Assembly (NCBI RefSeq): GCF_018130765.1
Contig: NZ_JAFCJZ010000005.1
Span: forward strand, 1-64,000
Length of the DNA stretch: 64,000 bases
Reading direction: 5' to 3'
Source: Bradyrhizobium iriomotense
GTDB lineage: Bacteria > Pseudomonadota > Alphaproteobacteria > Rhizobiales > Xanthobacteraceae
Part shown: piece by piece, positions 1-9,486 of the stretch
How positions within the stretch are numbered: position 1 is the stretch's first letter
Layout of the letters: every line of letters starts with the position of its first letter
Made by a program: the position numbers and the translations under genes
Notes under the pieces: generated by a model
The model's input: only the letters and a program-made list of their open reading frames with translations
What the model was told of the DNA's origin: nothing
The model's database searches: none

Positions 1-218
1 TCTTGAAAGTGCGATTCGCCATAAGACGAATCCTACATCAACTCCCAAAAAGCAACATTCTTGCCCAGCCTCGACGGATCAAATCGGGCTTCGCTTAATC
101 GGAATTGCCCGCCGCCCCGCCGTTGGCCCCTGCCACAGGAACCATCGTTCCCCCGCGGCATTTCTTCCCGGCTTCCCTTTTTCTCAGACGGCACGCCGGA
201 AAGACCCGAGACCCCTTC

Positions 219-1505
219 ATGAGCGACAGCGCCCTCGCCCCGCCGAAATCCGCCTCGACGCCGCTGAAAAGACTGGGGCCGGGTCTCATCACGGGGGCGG
301 CCGACGACGATCCTTCCGGCATTGCCACCTATTCGCAGGCCGGCGCGCAATTCGGTTACGGGCTGCTCTGGACGGTGTTTCTGACCACGCCGTTCATGAT
401 CGCCATTCAGCTCGTCAGCGCGCAGATCGGCCGGGTCACCGGAAAGGGGCTGGCCGCCAACGTGATGCGGATCGCGCCGCGCTGGGCGGTGCTGGCGCTC
501 GTCTTCATGCTGGTCGCCGCGAACACCTTCAACATTGCCGCCGACATCGCCGCGATGGCCGAGGCGCTCTCCCTCGTGATCGGCGGCCTCAACCACGAGC
601 ACGCCCTGATCTTCGCGGCCGGCTCGACCCTGCTCCAGGTGTTCGTGCCCTATCGCCGCTATTCACCGGTGCTGAAATTTCTCACTTTGGCGCTGTTCGC
701 CTATGTCGCGACCGCCTTCACCGTGAAGATCCCGTGGAGCACGGCGCTGCTCGCCGCGGTGTGGCCGGAGGCGAATGTCAGTGCCGGCTATTTCATGATG
801 GTGGTGGCCGTGCTCGGCACCACCATCAGCCCCTATCTGTTCTTCTGGCAGGCCTCGCAGGAGGTCGAGGAGATGAACCAGGGCGAGCGCGACATGCCGC
901 TTCGCGAACTGAAGCGCGGCGGCAGTCCGGAGCTCGCGCGCATCAGGGCCGATACCATCGCCGGGATGCTGCTCTCCAACGGCATCGCCTTCTTCATCAT
1001 TCTCACCACGGCGTCGGTGCTGCACGCCAACGGCGTCACCAACGTCAATTCGGCGACCGATGCCGCCGAGGCGCTGCGGCCACTCGCCGGCGATTTCACT
1101 TTTGCCCTGTTCGCGCTCGGCATCATCGGCACGGGCCTGCTCGCGATCCCGGTGCTGGCGGGCTCGGCTGCTTACGGCGTTGCCGAGATTTTCCGCTGGC
1201 ACGCCACGCTCGAGGCGAAACCCGACGAGGCCGTCGGCTTCTACACCATCATCGCTGCCGCGACCGCTATCGGCTTCGGGCTGGGATTCACCGGCATCGA
1301 TTCCATGCACATGCTGGTCTGGAGCGCCGTGCTCAACGGCATCGTCGCTGTGCCGATCATGGCGATGATGATGCGCATCGTCTCGAGCCGCACGATCATG
1401 GGCCGCTTCAGGGCCCGGCCGTGGCTGATCGCACTGGGCTGGCTCGGCACCACGCTGATGGCGCTGGCCGTCCTCGCGCTGCTCGGCTCCTCAATGATTG
1501 GCTGA
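219..1505 (+). CDS. Nramp-related divalent metal transporter
   Basis: A 428-residue polytopic inner-membrane protein of the Nramp (COG1914) superfamily, expected to move divalent metal ions into the cell by proton coupling. The start at 219 (MSDSALAPP) lies just before the conserved LGPGLITGAADDDPSG segment; an in-frame ATG at 105 would add 38 residues that do not look like the family. The first-helix signature reads DPSG where canonical Mn/Fe carriers have DPGN, and the helix-6 region reads ISPYLFFWQ where canonical members have a Met-Pro-His motif. The protein is therefore superfamily-related but probably outside the MntH clade, and the ion is uncertain. It stands alone, with a 120-bp gap to the next gene on the same strand. 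Confidence 0.85.
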   Translation: MSDSALAPPKSASTPLKRLGPGLITGAADDDPSGIATYSQAGAQFGYGLLWTVFLTTPFMIAIQLVSAQIGRVTGKGLAANVMRIAPRWAVLALVFMLVAANTFNIAADIAAMAEALSLVIGGLNHEHALIFAAGSTLLQVFVPYRRYSPVLKFLTLALFAYVATAFTVKIPWSTALLAAVWPEANVSAGYFMMVVAVLGTTISPYLFFWQASQEVEEMNQGERDMPLRELKRGGSPELARIRADTIAGMLLSNGIAFFIILTTASVLHANGVTNVNSATDAAEALRPLAGDFTFALFALGIIGTGLLAIPVLAGSAAYGVAEIFRWHATLEAKPDEAVGFYTIIAAATAIGFGLGFTGIDSMHMLVWSAVLNGIVAVPIMAMMMRIVSSRTIMGRFRARPWLIALGWLGTTLMALAVLALLGSSMIG

Positions 1506-1626
1506 CTAACCTCGCGACAGCGGGCTTCACGCCGGTCCGTTGTTGGCCTAACAGTTGCAACCAGGGCGCGGCTCTTTCGACCTCGCCACAACAAAAATAA
1601 AGCCCGACGGGGCAACAGGGAGCAAC

Positions 1627-2841
1627 ATGACCAAATCGTCAAAAGCAACAAGCCTCGAAATCCTCGCCTGCGATGCCGGCTGGAGAAACTACCATTTCGT
1701 CAAGCTGACCACCGAAGACGGCATCGTCGGCTGGAGCGAGTTCGATGAGGGCTTTGGCTCACCCGGAGTCGGCGCCGCGATCCAGGGCCTGTCCGCCCGC
1801 GTCATCGGGCAGAACGTTTTCCAGCACGAGCGCATCTACGCCGAGCTGTTCGCAGCCACCCGCCCCGCCGCAGGCGGCGTGGTGGCGCAGGCGCTCGGGG
1901 CCATCGAGAACGCGCTACTCGATGCCAAGGCGAAGTGTCTGGGCGTGCCCTGCTACGAGTTGCTCGGCGGCAAGATCCGCGATCGTGTCCGGGTGTACTG
2001 GTCGCATTGCGCGACGTGGCGGATCAATCACCCATCCTGGTACAAGCCGGCGATCGAGAGTCTCGATGGCGTCAAGGCGATGGGCGGCGAGGTGCGCGAG
2101 AAGAAGTTCACCGCGCTCAAGACCAACATCTTCTTCTACGATGACGGCAAGCCGACCGGCTGGCGGCCCGGCTTCGGCTCACCGTTTGCGCCGGAGATCA
2201 ATGTCGACAGGAAAATCCTGCGCGACCTGCGCATGCATCTGGAAGCGATCCGCGAGGGCGCCGGCCCTGACGTCGACATCCTGCTCGACTGCAACTTCAA
2301 CGCCAAGACCGAGGGCTACCTGAAGATCCTGCGTGCCATCGCGGACCTCGACATGTTCTGGATCGAGATCGACAGTTTTAATCCGGAGGCGCTCGGCTAC
2401 ATCCGCAGGCAAAGCCCGCATCCGATCTCCTCGTGCGAGACGCTGCTGGGCTTGCGTGAATTCCTGCCCTATTTCCATGAGCAGGCGATGGATGTCGCGA
2501 TCATCGACACGCCCTGGAACGGCGTCTGGCAATCGATGAAGATTGCCGCGGCGGCCGAAGCGTTCGAGGTCAACGTCGCCCCGCACAATTTCTACGGCCA
2601 TCTGTGCTCGATGATGAACGCGCATTTCTGCGCCGCCGTGCCCAACCTGCGCATCATGGAGATCGACATCGATCGTCTGTCCTGGGATCGCGAGTTGTTC
2701 ACGCACGAGCCCGAGATCCAGAACGGCCATCTCCTCGTCCCGGACCGCCCCGGCTGGGGCACCGAACCGAACGAGGAGGCGTTGCGTGCCCATCCACCCA
2801 AGACGAGCGGCGGGCTCCTCAACTACGGTCGCAAGGGCTGA
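1627..2841 (+). CDS. Mandelate racemase/muconate lactonizing (enolase superfamily) protein
   Basis: A 404-residue enolase-superfamily protein. The N-terminal capping domain (KLTTEDGIVGWSEF, about residues 25-40) is followed by a TIM-barrel carrying the usual acid and metal positions: a Lys-rich stretch near KFTALKTN, Asp and Asn in DILLDCNFN, Glu in FWIEID, and Glu in SSCETLLG. Members abstract a proton alpha to a carboxylate, usually acting as sugar-acid dehydratases or racemases; the substrate cannot be told from sequence. The start at 1627 was chosen because a GGGAG ribosome site lies about 7 nt upstream. The next gene, on the opposite strand, ends 6 bp beyond the stop codon. Confidence 0.85.
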   Translation: MTKSSKATSLEILACDAGWRNYHFVKLTTEDGIVGWSEFDEGFGSPGVGAAIQGLSARVIGQNVFQHERIYAELFAATRPAAGGVVAQALGAIENALLDAKAKCLGVPCYELLGGKIRDRVRVYWSHCATWRINHPSWYKPAIESLDGVKAMGGEVREKKFTALKTNIFFYDDGKPTGWRPGFGSPFAPEINVDRKILRDLRMHLEAIREGAGPDVDILLDCNFNAKTEGYLKILRAIADLDMFWIEIDSFNPEALGYIRRQSPHPISSCETLLGLREFLPYFHEQAMDVAIIDTPWNGVWQSMKIAAAAEAFEVNVAPHNFYGHLCSMMNAHFCAAVPNLRIMEIDIDRLSWDRELFTHEPEIQNGHLLVPDRPGWGTEPNEEALRAHPPKTSGGLLNYGRKG

Positions 2842-2847
2842 CGCGGA

Positions 2848-3129
2848 TTACGGCGTCACGGGATTGACGGTCGGGGATGTCTTCGGCCCCGGCCGCGCCG
2901 GCTCGATCGGCGACTTTCGTTCGGTCGGAAGCACTGCAGCGCCTGCGGCGCGTGCAGCTTCCCCCGTCGTCGCATACATCGCGACATGGGCCGGCTGTGT
3001 CTTGGCGCGGCTCCACGGTCCGTGGTCGACGATCAGCATGGCTGCAATCGTCAAACCAGCCACGATCAGCGCGATCACGCCGGGATGGCGGAGCGCCGTA
3101 GAGATGGAGTTCGCGAAACGATCAGTCAT
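2848..3129 (-). CDS. Small single-span membrane protein, unknown function
   Basis: A 93-residue protein that I do not recognise. One hydrophobic helix at about residues 18-35 (GVIALIVAGLTIAAMLIV) is preceded by a short N-terminus with two Arg, and followed by an Ala/Pro-rich tail ending in PTVNPVTP, so a bitopic anchor with the tail in the periplasm is likely. It lies downstream of the soxD-like gene on the same strand with a 106-bp gap and could be co-transcribed with it. No family assignment is offered. Confidence 0.6.
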   Translation of the reverse strand: MTDRFANSISTALRHPGVIALIVAGLTIAAMLIVDHGPWSRAKTQPAHVAMYATTGEAARAAGAAVLPTERKSPIEPARPGPKTSPTVNPVTP

Positions 3130-3235
3130 GAGGGATCCGCTTCTTTCCTATCGCAGGTTAATTCAATTGCGCCCCTCGGAGTTCCCCCGTTCGACTTAAG
3201 CAAGTTCCACGCCAAACCTTCGGAACTTGATCTGT

Positions 3236-3778
3236 TCATCGTTTCACATCCGGGCGAGCATCGCCGACGAATCTGTCGCGGTTCGGCATCTTCACCGCGG
3301 CCAACGATTTCGCATCGAGGATCGCATCCGCTCCCACCAGCCCGTTCAGGTTCAGGATAAAAGCGGACACCGCATAGACGTCCTCATCACTCAGCGACTG
3401 CGGCGCGTTCTGCGGCATGGCGCGACGGATGTAGTCGAACAATGTCGGTGCATAGGGCCAGTAGCTGCCGACTGTGCGGATCGGTTTGGCCGTTCCGATC
3501 GTGCCCTGCCCGCCGGCGAGCCGATCGCCCAAACCGCCCTCGCCCTTCTCGCCGTGGCACGAGGCGCATTGCTGGGCGAACACCTCACGTCCGTGGCTGA
3601 CCGAGCCGCTTCCCTCAGGAAGATTACTGCCGTCGCGTCCGATATCGATATTCCACCCCGCAACCTCGGCGGCTGTTGCTGGTCGGCCGATGCCATACAG
3701 ACTCTGCGCCTGCGCTTCGTTCGAGAAGGCACACAGCACGATTGCGGAGAGGATCCCGCAAATCTCACGCCAGCGCAT
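3236..3778 (-). CDS. soxD: Cytochrome c subunit of sulfite dehydrogenase (SoxD-like)
   Basis: A 180-residue periplasmic monoheme cytochrome c. A signal peptide (cleavage after SNEAQAQ, about residue 25) is followed by a class I cytochrome domain with CASCH at about residues 71-75 and a likely axial Met in RAMPQNAP. The SLYGIGRPAT start of the mature protein and its position after soxC match the cytochrome partner that takes electrons from the molybdenum subunit of SoxCD-type sulfite dehydrogenase. It overlaps the 3' end of soxC by 14 bp, indicating translational coupling. Because soxC here is damaged, this cytochrome may have lost its partner. Confidence 0.85.
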   Translation of the reverse strand: MRWREICGILSAIVLCAFSNEAQAQSLYGIGRPATAAEVAGWNIDIGRDGSNLPEGSGSVSHGREVFAQQCASCHGEKGEGGLGDRLAGGQGTIGTAKPIRTVGSYWPYAPTLFDYIRRAMPQNAPQSLSDEDVYAVSAFILNLNGLVGADAILDAKSLAAVKMPNRDRFVGDARPDVKR

Positions 3779-4998
3779 TGGTCACCTCGCCATCGGCCGC
3801 GATGCGCCAGGGCCAGATCGCGTTGTTGTGGTAGAAATAGTTTTCTCCGCGCACCGCGAGCAACTCGGCCAGGGTCGGCTGCACGTAGCCAGTCTCGTCG
3901 ATCGCTCGGCTCTGAATCACGGCGGGCTTGCCGTCCCATCGCCACGGCAGACGGAAGCGCGTCAGGGCACGCGTCAGCACCGGCTCCTGCAAACGAGCCT
4001 CCTGCCAGCTCTTCCCATCGTCGACGGACACCTGGACGCGCGCGATCTTGCCGTGCCCGCTCCAGGCGATACCCGTGATCTCATGAAAGCCCGGCGCGCT
4101 CAGACGCTGACCGCCGGAGGGACGGGTGATGATCGACTTGGCTTCCATGTAGAAGGAGAATTCTCGCGCCGTGCCGTCGGGCAGGAGGTCGGTATATTTC
4201 GACGTTTCCTCACGCGAATAAACCGGCTCCGTGGTCACATGCAGGCGACGCAGCCATTTCACGCTCATATTGCCCTCGAATCCCGGCAGGAGCAGCCGCA
4301 GCGGATAGCCTTGTTGCGGACGGAGCCGCTCGCCGTTCTGGCTGTAGACCAGCATCGCGTCCTCGAGACATTTCTCGATCGGGATACTTCGCGTCAGCGC
4401 AGCCGCATCCGCCCCTTCCGCGACCACCCATTTGGCTTCTGCCTTCAGCCCGGCCTCCTGAAGCACCCGCTTCAGGCTCACGCCGGTCCATTCGGCACAA
4501 CTCACGAGACCCACGAGGTCCGAAGCCGTCTTGCCATAGGGCTTGGTGTAGCCGGGATTGCCGGAGCATTCGAGAAAGTGGATGCGCGACTCCGACGGAA
4601 AGCGCCGGAGATCGTCCATCGTGAAGACCAGGGGACGTTCGACCAGCCCATGCAGCATCAGCCGGTGCTGCGCGGGGTCGATAGTCGGAACACCGCATGC
4701 CGTCAAGCTCCTGCAAGGGCGTCCGGCTGGACGCGGAGATGTATTGCTTGAGAGTCTTCGAGATGTTCCTGACGACGCCCTTCTCGAACGGCGACGGCGT
4801 GCCGTAGGGCTGACCTCCGGTTGGCTCGCCCGGCGCCTTCATCCATTCAGGAACGTTGGGCGGAAAATTATCCGCCTCTGCGGCAACGGAAGCGCCTGCT
4901 CCGAGAACAACGCCTCCCGCCGCAGCGGTGCCGGCTGTCAGGAAGCGACGGCGTGTCGTCGCCACGGAATCATTGTCGGGATCGGTCGTGCTGTTCAT
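3765..4998 (-). pseudogene. soxC: soxC (sulfite dehydrogenase molybdenum subunit), frameshifted by an internal deletion
   Basis: Two reading frames carry adjoining parts of one SoxC protein. The 5' part (4998 to about 4704) has a Tat signal (TRRRFLTAG) and runs to RTPLQEL. The 3' part continues in another frame as GVPTIDPAQHRLML and holds the molybdopterin domain (HFLECSGN with the Mo-ligating Cys) and the dimerisation domain, ending at 3765. In intact family members a segment of about 15 residues, roughly YGIITPSGLHFERHHA, joins these parts. Here only 7 nt remain between the two, a net loss of about 38 nt if the ancestor had normal spacing. The missing stretch includes the R-x-H cofactor-binding motif. 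A TTG in the second frame (4706) could start a fragment without export signal. Confidence 0.8.
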
Positions 4999-5077
4999 TG
5001 CGGCCCCTCGGCTGGCGCTGAGCCCGCATGAAACAGTCCGACGGCGGCATTTGCAATTCGCAGCCGTTTCAAAAGCA

Positions 5078-5109
5078 GGCGATTTCGATCAAAGCTGATC
5101 TAAATCGCC
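5078..5109. other. Imperfect 14-bp inverted repeat between arginase and soxC
   Basis: The arms read GGCGATTTCGATCA and TGATCTAAATCGCC with a four-base loop (AAGC) and one internal mismatch. The repeat lies about 55 bp past the arginase stop codon and about 80 bp upstream of the soxC start, both genes being on the minus strand. It could be a terminator-like hairpin for arginase or a regulator site for soxCD. There is no T-run on either side, and it is not a good FNR/FixK box. Confidence 0.45.
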
Positions 5110-5163
5110 CGGCTGCTGGAGCAGTTCCTTTCCTTGCAGCGCACAAACACTGCCCGGCATGAT

Positions 5164-6141
5164 TCACTCGCCCGGAGCAATCGCGTTGCTCGGCGTGGGC
5201 CGGTCGGTGATCTGCTGCCCGAACAGGCTGCCGATCAGTTCGACCGCCGTGCGCGCGGTCCGGCCACGCTCGTCGAGGAAGGGATTGAGCTCGACGATGT
5301 CGACCGATCCCACCACGCCGGAATCGTGCAGCAGCTCCATGATCAGATGTGCCTCACGATAGGTCGCCCCGCCCGGCACTGTTGTCCCGACGCCCGGCGC
5401 AACGCAGGGGTCGAGGAAGTCGACGTCGAAGCTGACATGCAGCACGCCGTTGCACGCCTTGACGCGCTCGATGACGCGCCGGATCAGCACGGCAACACCG
5501 AATTCATCGATCTGGCGCATGTCGACAACCCTGATCCGGCGCGAACGCATCAGCTCCTTTTCGAGCTTGTCGATCGAACGCGCGCCGAACAGATCGAGTC
5601 TATCAGGATCGATCGACGCACGCGGGTCATCGCCGAGCAGGCCATCGAGACCCGGCTCGCCACACAGAAACGCCGCCGACATGCCGTGCATGTTCGCCGT
5701 GATCGTCGTCTCCGGCGTATTGTAGTCGGCATGCGCGTCCAGCCAGAGCACGAAAAGCTCCCGTCCGCGCTCCTGCCAGTGGCGCGCCATGGCATTGACC
5801 GAGCCCATCGACAGCGTGTGATCGCCGCCGAGGAAGATCGGAAGCGCACCGGTTTTCGCGATGTCATAGCCTCTGCGGCTCAGCACGCGCGTCCAGCGCT
5901 GGATTTCGCGGTAGTGGTTGGCCTTTTCGGGCGGTCTGTCGGCGAGATCCGTGACCTCGGCCACGGAGAGATCGCCGTAATCGACGACTTCAAGATCCAG
6001 GCTCTCGAGCAATGTCGCAAGGCCCGCGGTGCGCAGCGCCGCGGGGCCCATCAGGGTGCCGCGCTGCGAGGCGCCCATGTCGATGGGAGCACCGAGCAAG
6101 GCGATGCGCCGGGCTCGATCCGTCATGGTCCGATCGGTCAC
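5164..6141 (-). CDS. rocF: Arginase
   Basis: A 325-residue ureohydrolase that splits L-arginine into ornithine and urea. All manganese-site motifs are present: GGDH at residues 105-108, DAHAD at 135-139, and SFDVDFLDP with metal-binding Asp near 239 and 241. The PGGATYREAH loop is typical of true arginases rather than agmatinases. The start is a GTG at 6141 with an AGGAG site 7 nt upstream; an internal ATG five codons later is an alternative. Ornithine cyclodeaminase, the usual partner, is not beside it. In the context of a nitrogen-salvage region it supplies urea nitrogen. Confidence 0.93.
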   Translation of the reverse strand: MTDRTMTDRARRIALLGAPIDMGASQRGTLMGPAALRTAGLATLLESLDLEVVDYGDLSVAEVTDLADRPPEKANHYREIQRWTRVLSRRGYDIAKTGALPIFLGGDHTLSMGSVNAMARHWQERGRELFVLWLDAHADYNTPETTITANMHGMSAAFLCGEPGLDGLLGDDPRASIDPDRLDLFGARSIDKLEKELMRSRRIRVVDMRQIDEFGVAVLIRRVIERVKACNGVLHVSFDVDFLDPCVAPGVGTTVPGGATYREAHLIMELLHDSGVVGSVDIVELNPFLDERGRTARTAVELIGSLFGQQITDRPTPSNAIAPGE

Positions 6142-6293
6142 GGCGGTCTCCTGTGATCAGCAAGGCTGCCGCCAGCCTAACAGAGATTCGCATCCGTCGT
6201 TTCACGGGGATCGTCCCGCCTCGGCTGGAACAAAACCCCGCGCGCCGAATTGCCCATCCAAGGCCGGTGCCCGCCGTCAATTACGGCGCCTGT

Positions 6294-6358
6294 CGCGGAT
6301 AGCCAAAGGTCGTCAGACCCGCTGTTCAGAACGAGCGCTCGCGCGGATAGCCAAAGGT
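6294..6358. repeat. 17-bp direct repeat, 48-bp period
   Basis: The 17-mer CGCGGATAGCCAAAGGT occurs at 6294-6310 and again at 6342-6358. The 31-bp spacer between the copies shows no further repeat. It lies in the short intergenic stretch between the arginase gene and the small membrane-protein gene and may be a local duplication scar; no regulatory role is evident. Confidence 0.6.
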
Positions 6359-6398
6359 GCCGGCCTCCATCGCTTCGTCGGGTCTGGAGGTCGCAAGC

Positions 6399-6659
6399 TT
6401 GAGCACGGAGATACCGCAGCCCAATCCCCAGCCCAGCGTGGCGGAACGCGCCATCGATGCCGCGACCGACGTATCCCGCACGATCGGCGAGGTCGTCGGC
6501 GGCCTGCACGCCGCGGTCGATCGCCTCACCCTGGCGATCGAAGAGGCACGTAAGCCCGGCCGGCCGCTCGCGACCGTCGCGGCCATCACGCGTGAAGCGC
6601 CCTTGGCCAGTCTCTTTGTGGCCTTCCTGTTCGGCGTGGCGGTGGCGCGCCGGCGTTAG
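6399..6659 (+). CDS. Small membrane-anchored protein, ElaB/DUF883-like in layout
   Basis: An 86-residue protein with an amphipathic helical body (AERAIDAATDVSRTIGEVVGG, then VDRLTLAIEEA) and a C-terminal hydrophobic helix ending in VAVARRR. This layout is that of ElaB/YqjD/DUF883 tail-anchored proteins, which tether to the inner membrane through the C-terminus. I chose the TTG at 6399 because GGAGG lies 8 nt upstream; a GTG at 6357 has no such site. The family call rests on architecture only. Its neighbours (arginase, c-di-GMP gene) do not inform function. Confidence 0.6.
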   Translation: MSTEIPQPNPQPSVAERAIDAATDVSRTIGEVVGGLHAAVDRLTLAIEEARKPGRPLATVAAITREAPLASLFVAFLFGVAVARRR

Positions 6660-6682
6660 CGAGCTTACCGGATATGCGCCGA

Positions 6683-9424
6683 CTAGGCGGCGCTGATCGT
6701 AACCTTCTCGGTCGCCAGGAACTGCCGATCAAATGCTTCCGCCGGCATCGGACGGCCGAAGAAATACCCCTGTCCTTCCGCGCACCCCATGCTGACGAGA
6801 AAATCGGCCGTGGCCCTGTTCTCGATGCCTTCGGCAACGACCGTGAGCCCGAGCTGTTTGCTGAGGCCGATGGTCGAGCCGACGATCGCGGCGTCGTCGG
6901 AATCGGTGAGCAGATCGAGCACGAACGACCGGTCGATCTTGAGCCCGTCGAGCGGAAACTTCTTGAGATAGCTCAGGCTCGCATAGCCGGTGCCAAAATC
7001 GTCGAACAGGACGCGCACGCCGAGCTGCTGAATCCGCTTGAACATGTCCAGCACGCGGCCTTCGTCGTGCAGCAGGATATCTTCGGTGACCTCGAGCTCG
7101 AGCAGCGACGGCGTCAATCCCGTCGCTTCGAGCAACGCCGCAACCGAATGTGCGAGATCGCCGGATTCGAGCTGAGAAGGCGAGAGATTGATCGCAACGC
7201 GTACGCTGTTGCCGGACAATTCCCACGCACGCGCCTGCCGACAGGCGGTTTCCATCACCCAGTTCGCGATCCGCTCCGATAGCGCCGAGGTATTGACCAC
7301 CGGCATGAACTCGCCGGGCGAAACGTAACCGCGCACGGGATGCCGCCAACGGATGAGCGCTTCGGCTCCGAGCAGGCTGCCGTCGACCAGGCGGACCTGA
7401 GGCTGGTAGAACAGCTCGAACTCGCCGCGATCCGCGGCAAGCGCCAATTCGCTCTCCAGCGTCAGCCGGTTCTCCAGCTCCTGCCTGATCGCGCTCTCGA
7501 AGATCACGTGGCTGCCACGTCGCGTCGCCTTCGCGCGGCTCAACGCCAGATGGCCGTTGCTCAGGAGATCGTCGGCGTTGTGTCCACCGTCAGGATAGAC
7601 GGCAACGCCGAGGCTGATCCGAACGCGATGCTGTCGTGTGCCCGTTCCAAGCGGCGCTTCGAACGCGCGAGCGATCCGACCGGCGAATTCCGCAATCGGC
7701 TCGCCGGCTTCCGCACAGTCGAGCGCGATCGCGAATTCGTCACCACTGAGCCGGGCAATGATCGCCTTGCCGTCGACTTTGGTACGAAGTCGCTCGGCAA
7801 CAGCCCGCAGCACGAGGTCGCCGGCCGAATGTCCGAGCATGTCGTTGATCTGCTGGAAGCCGTCGAGCCCGAGCACGAGCAGCGCGACCTCGGAAGACCG
7901 CCGCTCCGCCGCGGTGATCAGACCGGTGAGGCCCGCATGCAGCATGTTGCGATTGGCAAGCCCCGTCAGCGCATCATGTTCAGCCAGGTACCTGACGCGT
8001 TCGGCCTCGCGCTTGCGGACCGAGATGTCGCGCAGGATCGCGCCGTACTGGAAGCCGTCCGTTCCCTGGCAGCCGGAGAAGCTCGCCTCGACCGGGAAGG
8101 TCTCACCATTCTTGCGCCGGCCTTCGAACTCGACGACAACGGCCCCGCCGGGGACCAGCAGCGCCTGGCGGGCGGCGTCGCCCATGGACGGCCTCGCGTT
8201 GCCGTCCGCCGGTACAGCACAAAGCGTTTCGAACGGGCGGCCGATGATCTCGGCTGGCATGTAGCCGAAGATCGCGCTCGCACCGGGGTTCCAGACCGTG
8301 ATCCGATGATCCTCATCTGTGCAGACGAGGCCATCGCCGAGCGACATCGCGATGCGATGAAAGCGGCTCTCGGCAATGCGTCCCAGGAGACTACGGAAGT
8401 CGATCTCGTCCAGTGCGATCGCCGTCAGGTAAGCGATGATCGCGATGTGGAACAGCGACGTGTCGATGACGAGGGGCCATCTTGCCTGCACGAAGACCGC
8501 GGTCAGTTCGACAGCCGCCCCGGCTGCGACGAGGATTGCGACGCGCAATCCCGGCGCCAAGCGGCGCCACGAATACATCATCATCAGGCAGATCGCGCCG
8601 AGGCCCAGGATCATGCCGATGTCGGAGGTCCAGCGCAGCGTCCGATTTTGCAGGATCGATTCTGCCGCCAATGCCTGAAGAACGGGCCCCGAGACGATGC
8701 CGCCGTTTGGAACGCTGAACCGGTCGCCGAGCTCGAGCGCCGTGGCGCCGACGATGATCTTCTTGTCCCTCAGCTTGTCGAGACTCGCAGTGTCGCCACG
8801 GATCACGTCGACATAGGATACGCGCGGAATGGACGCCGCCTGAATACTGAAGTCGATCAGGAAGGGCGGCCGCCGGTTGGCGTCCTGTCCGGCGAGCACG
8901 ACGGCCATGGACGGCATCAAGGCATCGCCGAATTTCTCACCGAACGGATAACGACGAACCAGTCCGTCGAATTCGACCGCGACATTGACGAGGGCTGGCC
9001 ACGACTGGTTGCCGAACGGCTTCAGGGGGCGATTGAGGTGAACCGCGCCACCATTTGCCGTCGGTTGCCTGAAGGACGGCAGGATCGTCGAACCGCCGAC
9101 GTCCCGAAGCGCCTTGACGAAGGCCTCGTCGGAGGCCGCATCCGACGGCGTGCTGAAATCGACGTCGAACGCGACGTCCTGCGCGCCGGCCGCTTCGAGC
9201 CTGTGCAACAGTTCAGCGTGGAGTCGGCGCGGCCAGGGCCACACCCCGATCTGGTCGATCGAGGGCGCGTCGATGGCGACCACGACGACATTGCCGCTCG
9301 CCGCACGCGACTGCCAGGCGAACCGCAGATCGGTGAGCGCATTGCGAAGCGAAGCATGCCACCCCGTGGACAGCACGACCGCCAACGCGATCACGACAAG
9401 AATATGCGGCCGATAACGTTTCAC
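6683..9424 (-). CDS. CHASE2-PAS-GGDEF-EAL c-di-GMP signalling protein
   Basis: A 913-residue membrane sensor. After a first transmembrane helix (residues about 5-20) comes a periplasmic CHASE2 domain to about 270, three membrane helices at about 275-345, a PAS domain (DEDHRITVWNPGASAIFGY), a GGDEF domain from HDALTGLANRN with the active loop written SGDEF, and an EAL domain with GAEALIRWRHP and DDFGTGYASL. The EAL domain keeps its key residues, so it is probably a phosphodiesterase; SGDEF leaves cyclase activity possible, and no clear inhibitory-site RxxD is seen. The start is a GTG at 9424 after a GGGGAG site. It follows the FecR-domain gene (63-bp gap), probably one operon. Confidence 0.9.
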   Translation of the reverse strand: MKRYRPHILVVIALAVVLSTGWHASLRNALTDLRFAWQSRAASGNVVVVAIDAPSIDQIGVWPWPRRLHAELLHRLEAAGAQDVAFDVDFSTPSDAASDEAFVKALRDVGGSTILPSFRQPTANGGAVHLNRPLKPFGNQSWPALVNVAVEFDGLVRRYPFGEKFGDALMPSMAVVLAGQDANRRPPFLIDFSIQAASIPRVSYVDVIRGDTASLDKLRDKKIIVGATALELGDRFSVPNGGIVSGPVLQALAAESILQNRTLRWTSDIGMILGLGAICLMMMYSWRRLAPGLRVAILVAAGAAVELTAVFVQARWPLVIDTSLFHIAIIAYLTAIALDEIDFRSLLGRIAESRFHRIAMSLGDGLVCTDEDHRITVWNPGASAIFGYMPAEIIGRPFETLCAVPADGNARPSMGDAARQALLVPGGAVVVEFEGRRKNGETFPVEASFSGCQGTDGFQYGAILRDISVRKREAERVRYLAEHDALTGLANRNMLHAGLTGLITAAERRSSEVALLVLGLDGFQQINDMLGHSAGDLVLRAVAERLRTKVDGKAIIARLSGDEFAIALDCAEAGEPIAEFAGRIARAFEAPLGTGTRQHRVRISLGVAVYPDGGHNADDLLSNGHLALSRAKATRRGSHVIFESAIRQELENRLTLESELALAADRGEFELFYQPQVRLVDGSLLGAEALIRWRHPVRGYVSPGEFMPVVNTSALSERIANWVMETACRQARAWELSGNSVRVAINLSPSQLESGDLAHSVAALLEATGLTPSLLELEVTEDILLHDEGRVLDMFKRIQQLGVRVLFDDFGTGYASLSYLKKFPLDGLKIDRSFVLDLLTDSDDAAIVGSTIGLSKQLGLTVVAEGIENRATADFLVSMGCAEGQGYFFGRPMPAEAFDRQFLATEKVTISAA

Positions 9425-9486
9425 TTTGCTCCCCTGCACCGGCGGTGCTTGCCGCCGCGCGCTCCCCCTATGCCGACTGCACGGTC

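Noticed and set aside
6159..6174. Sigma-54-like element before arginase (TGGCGGC-AGCC-TTGCT on the minus strand)
   Set aside because: Core and spacing are good, but transcription would begin inside the AGGAG ribosome site, so it is probably a chance match.
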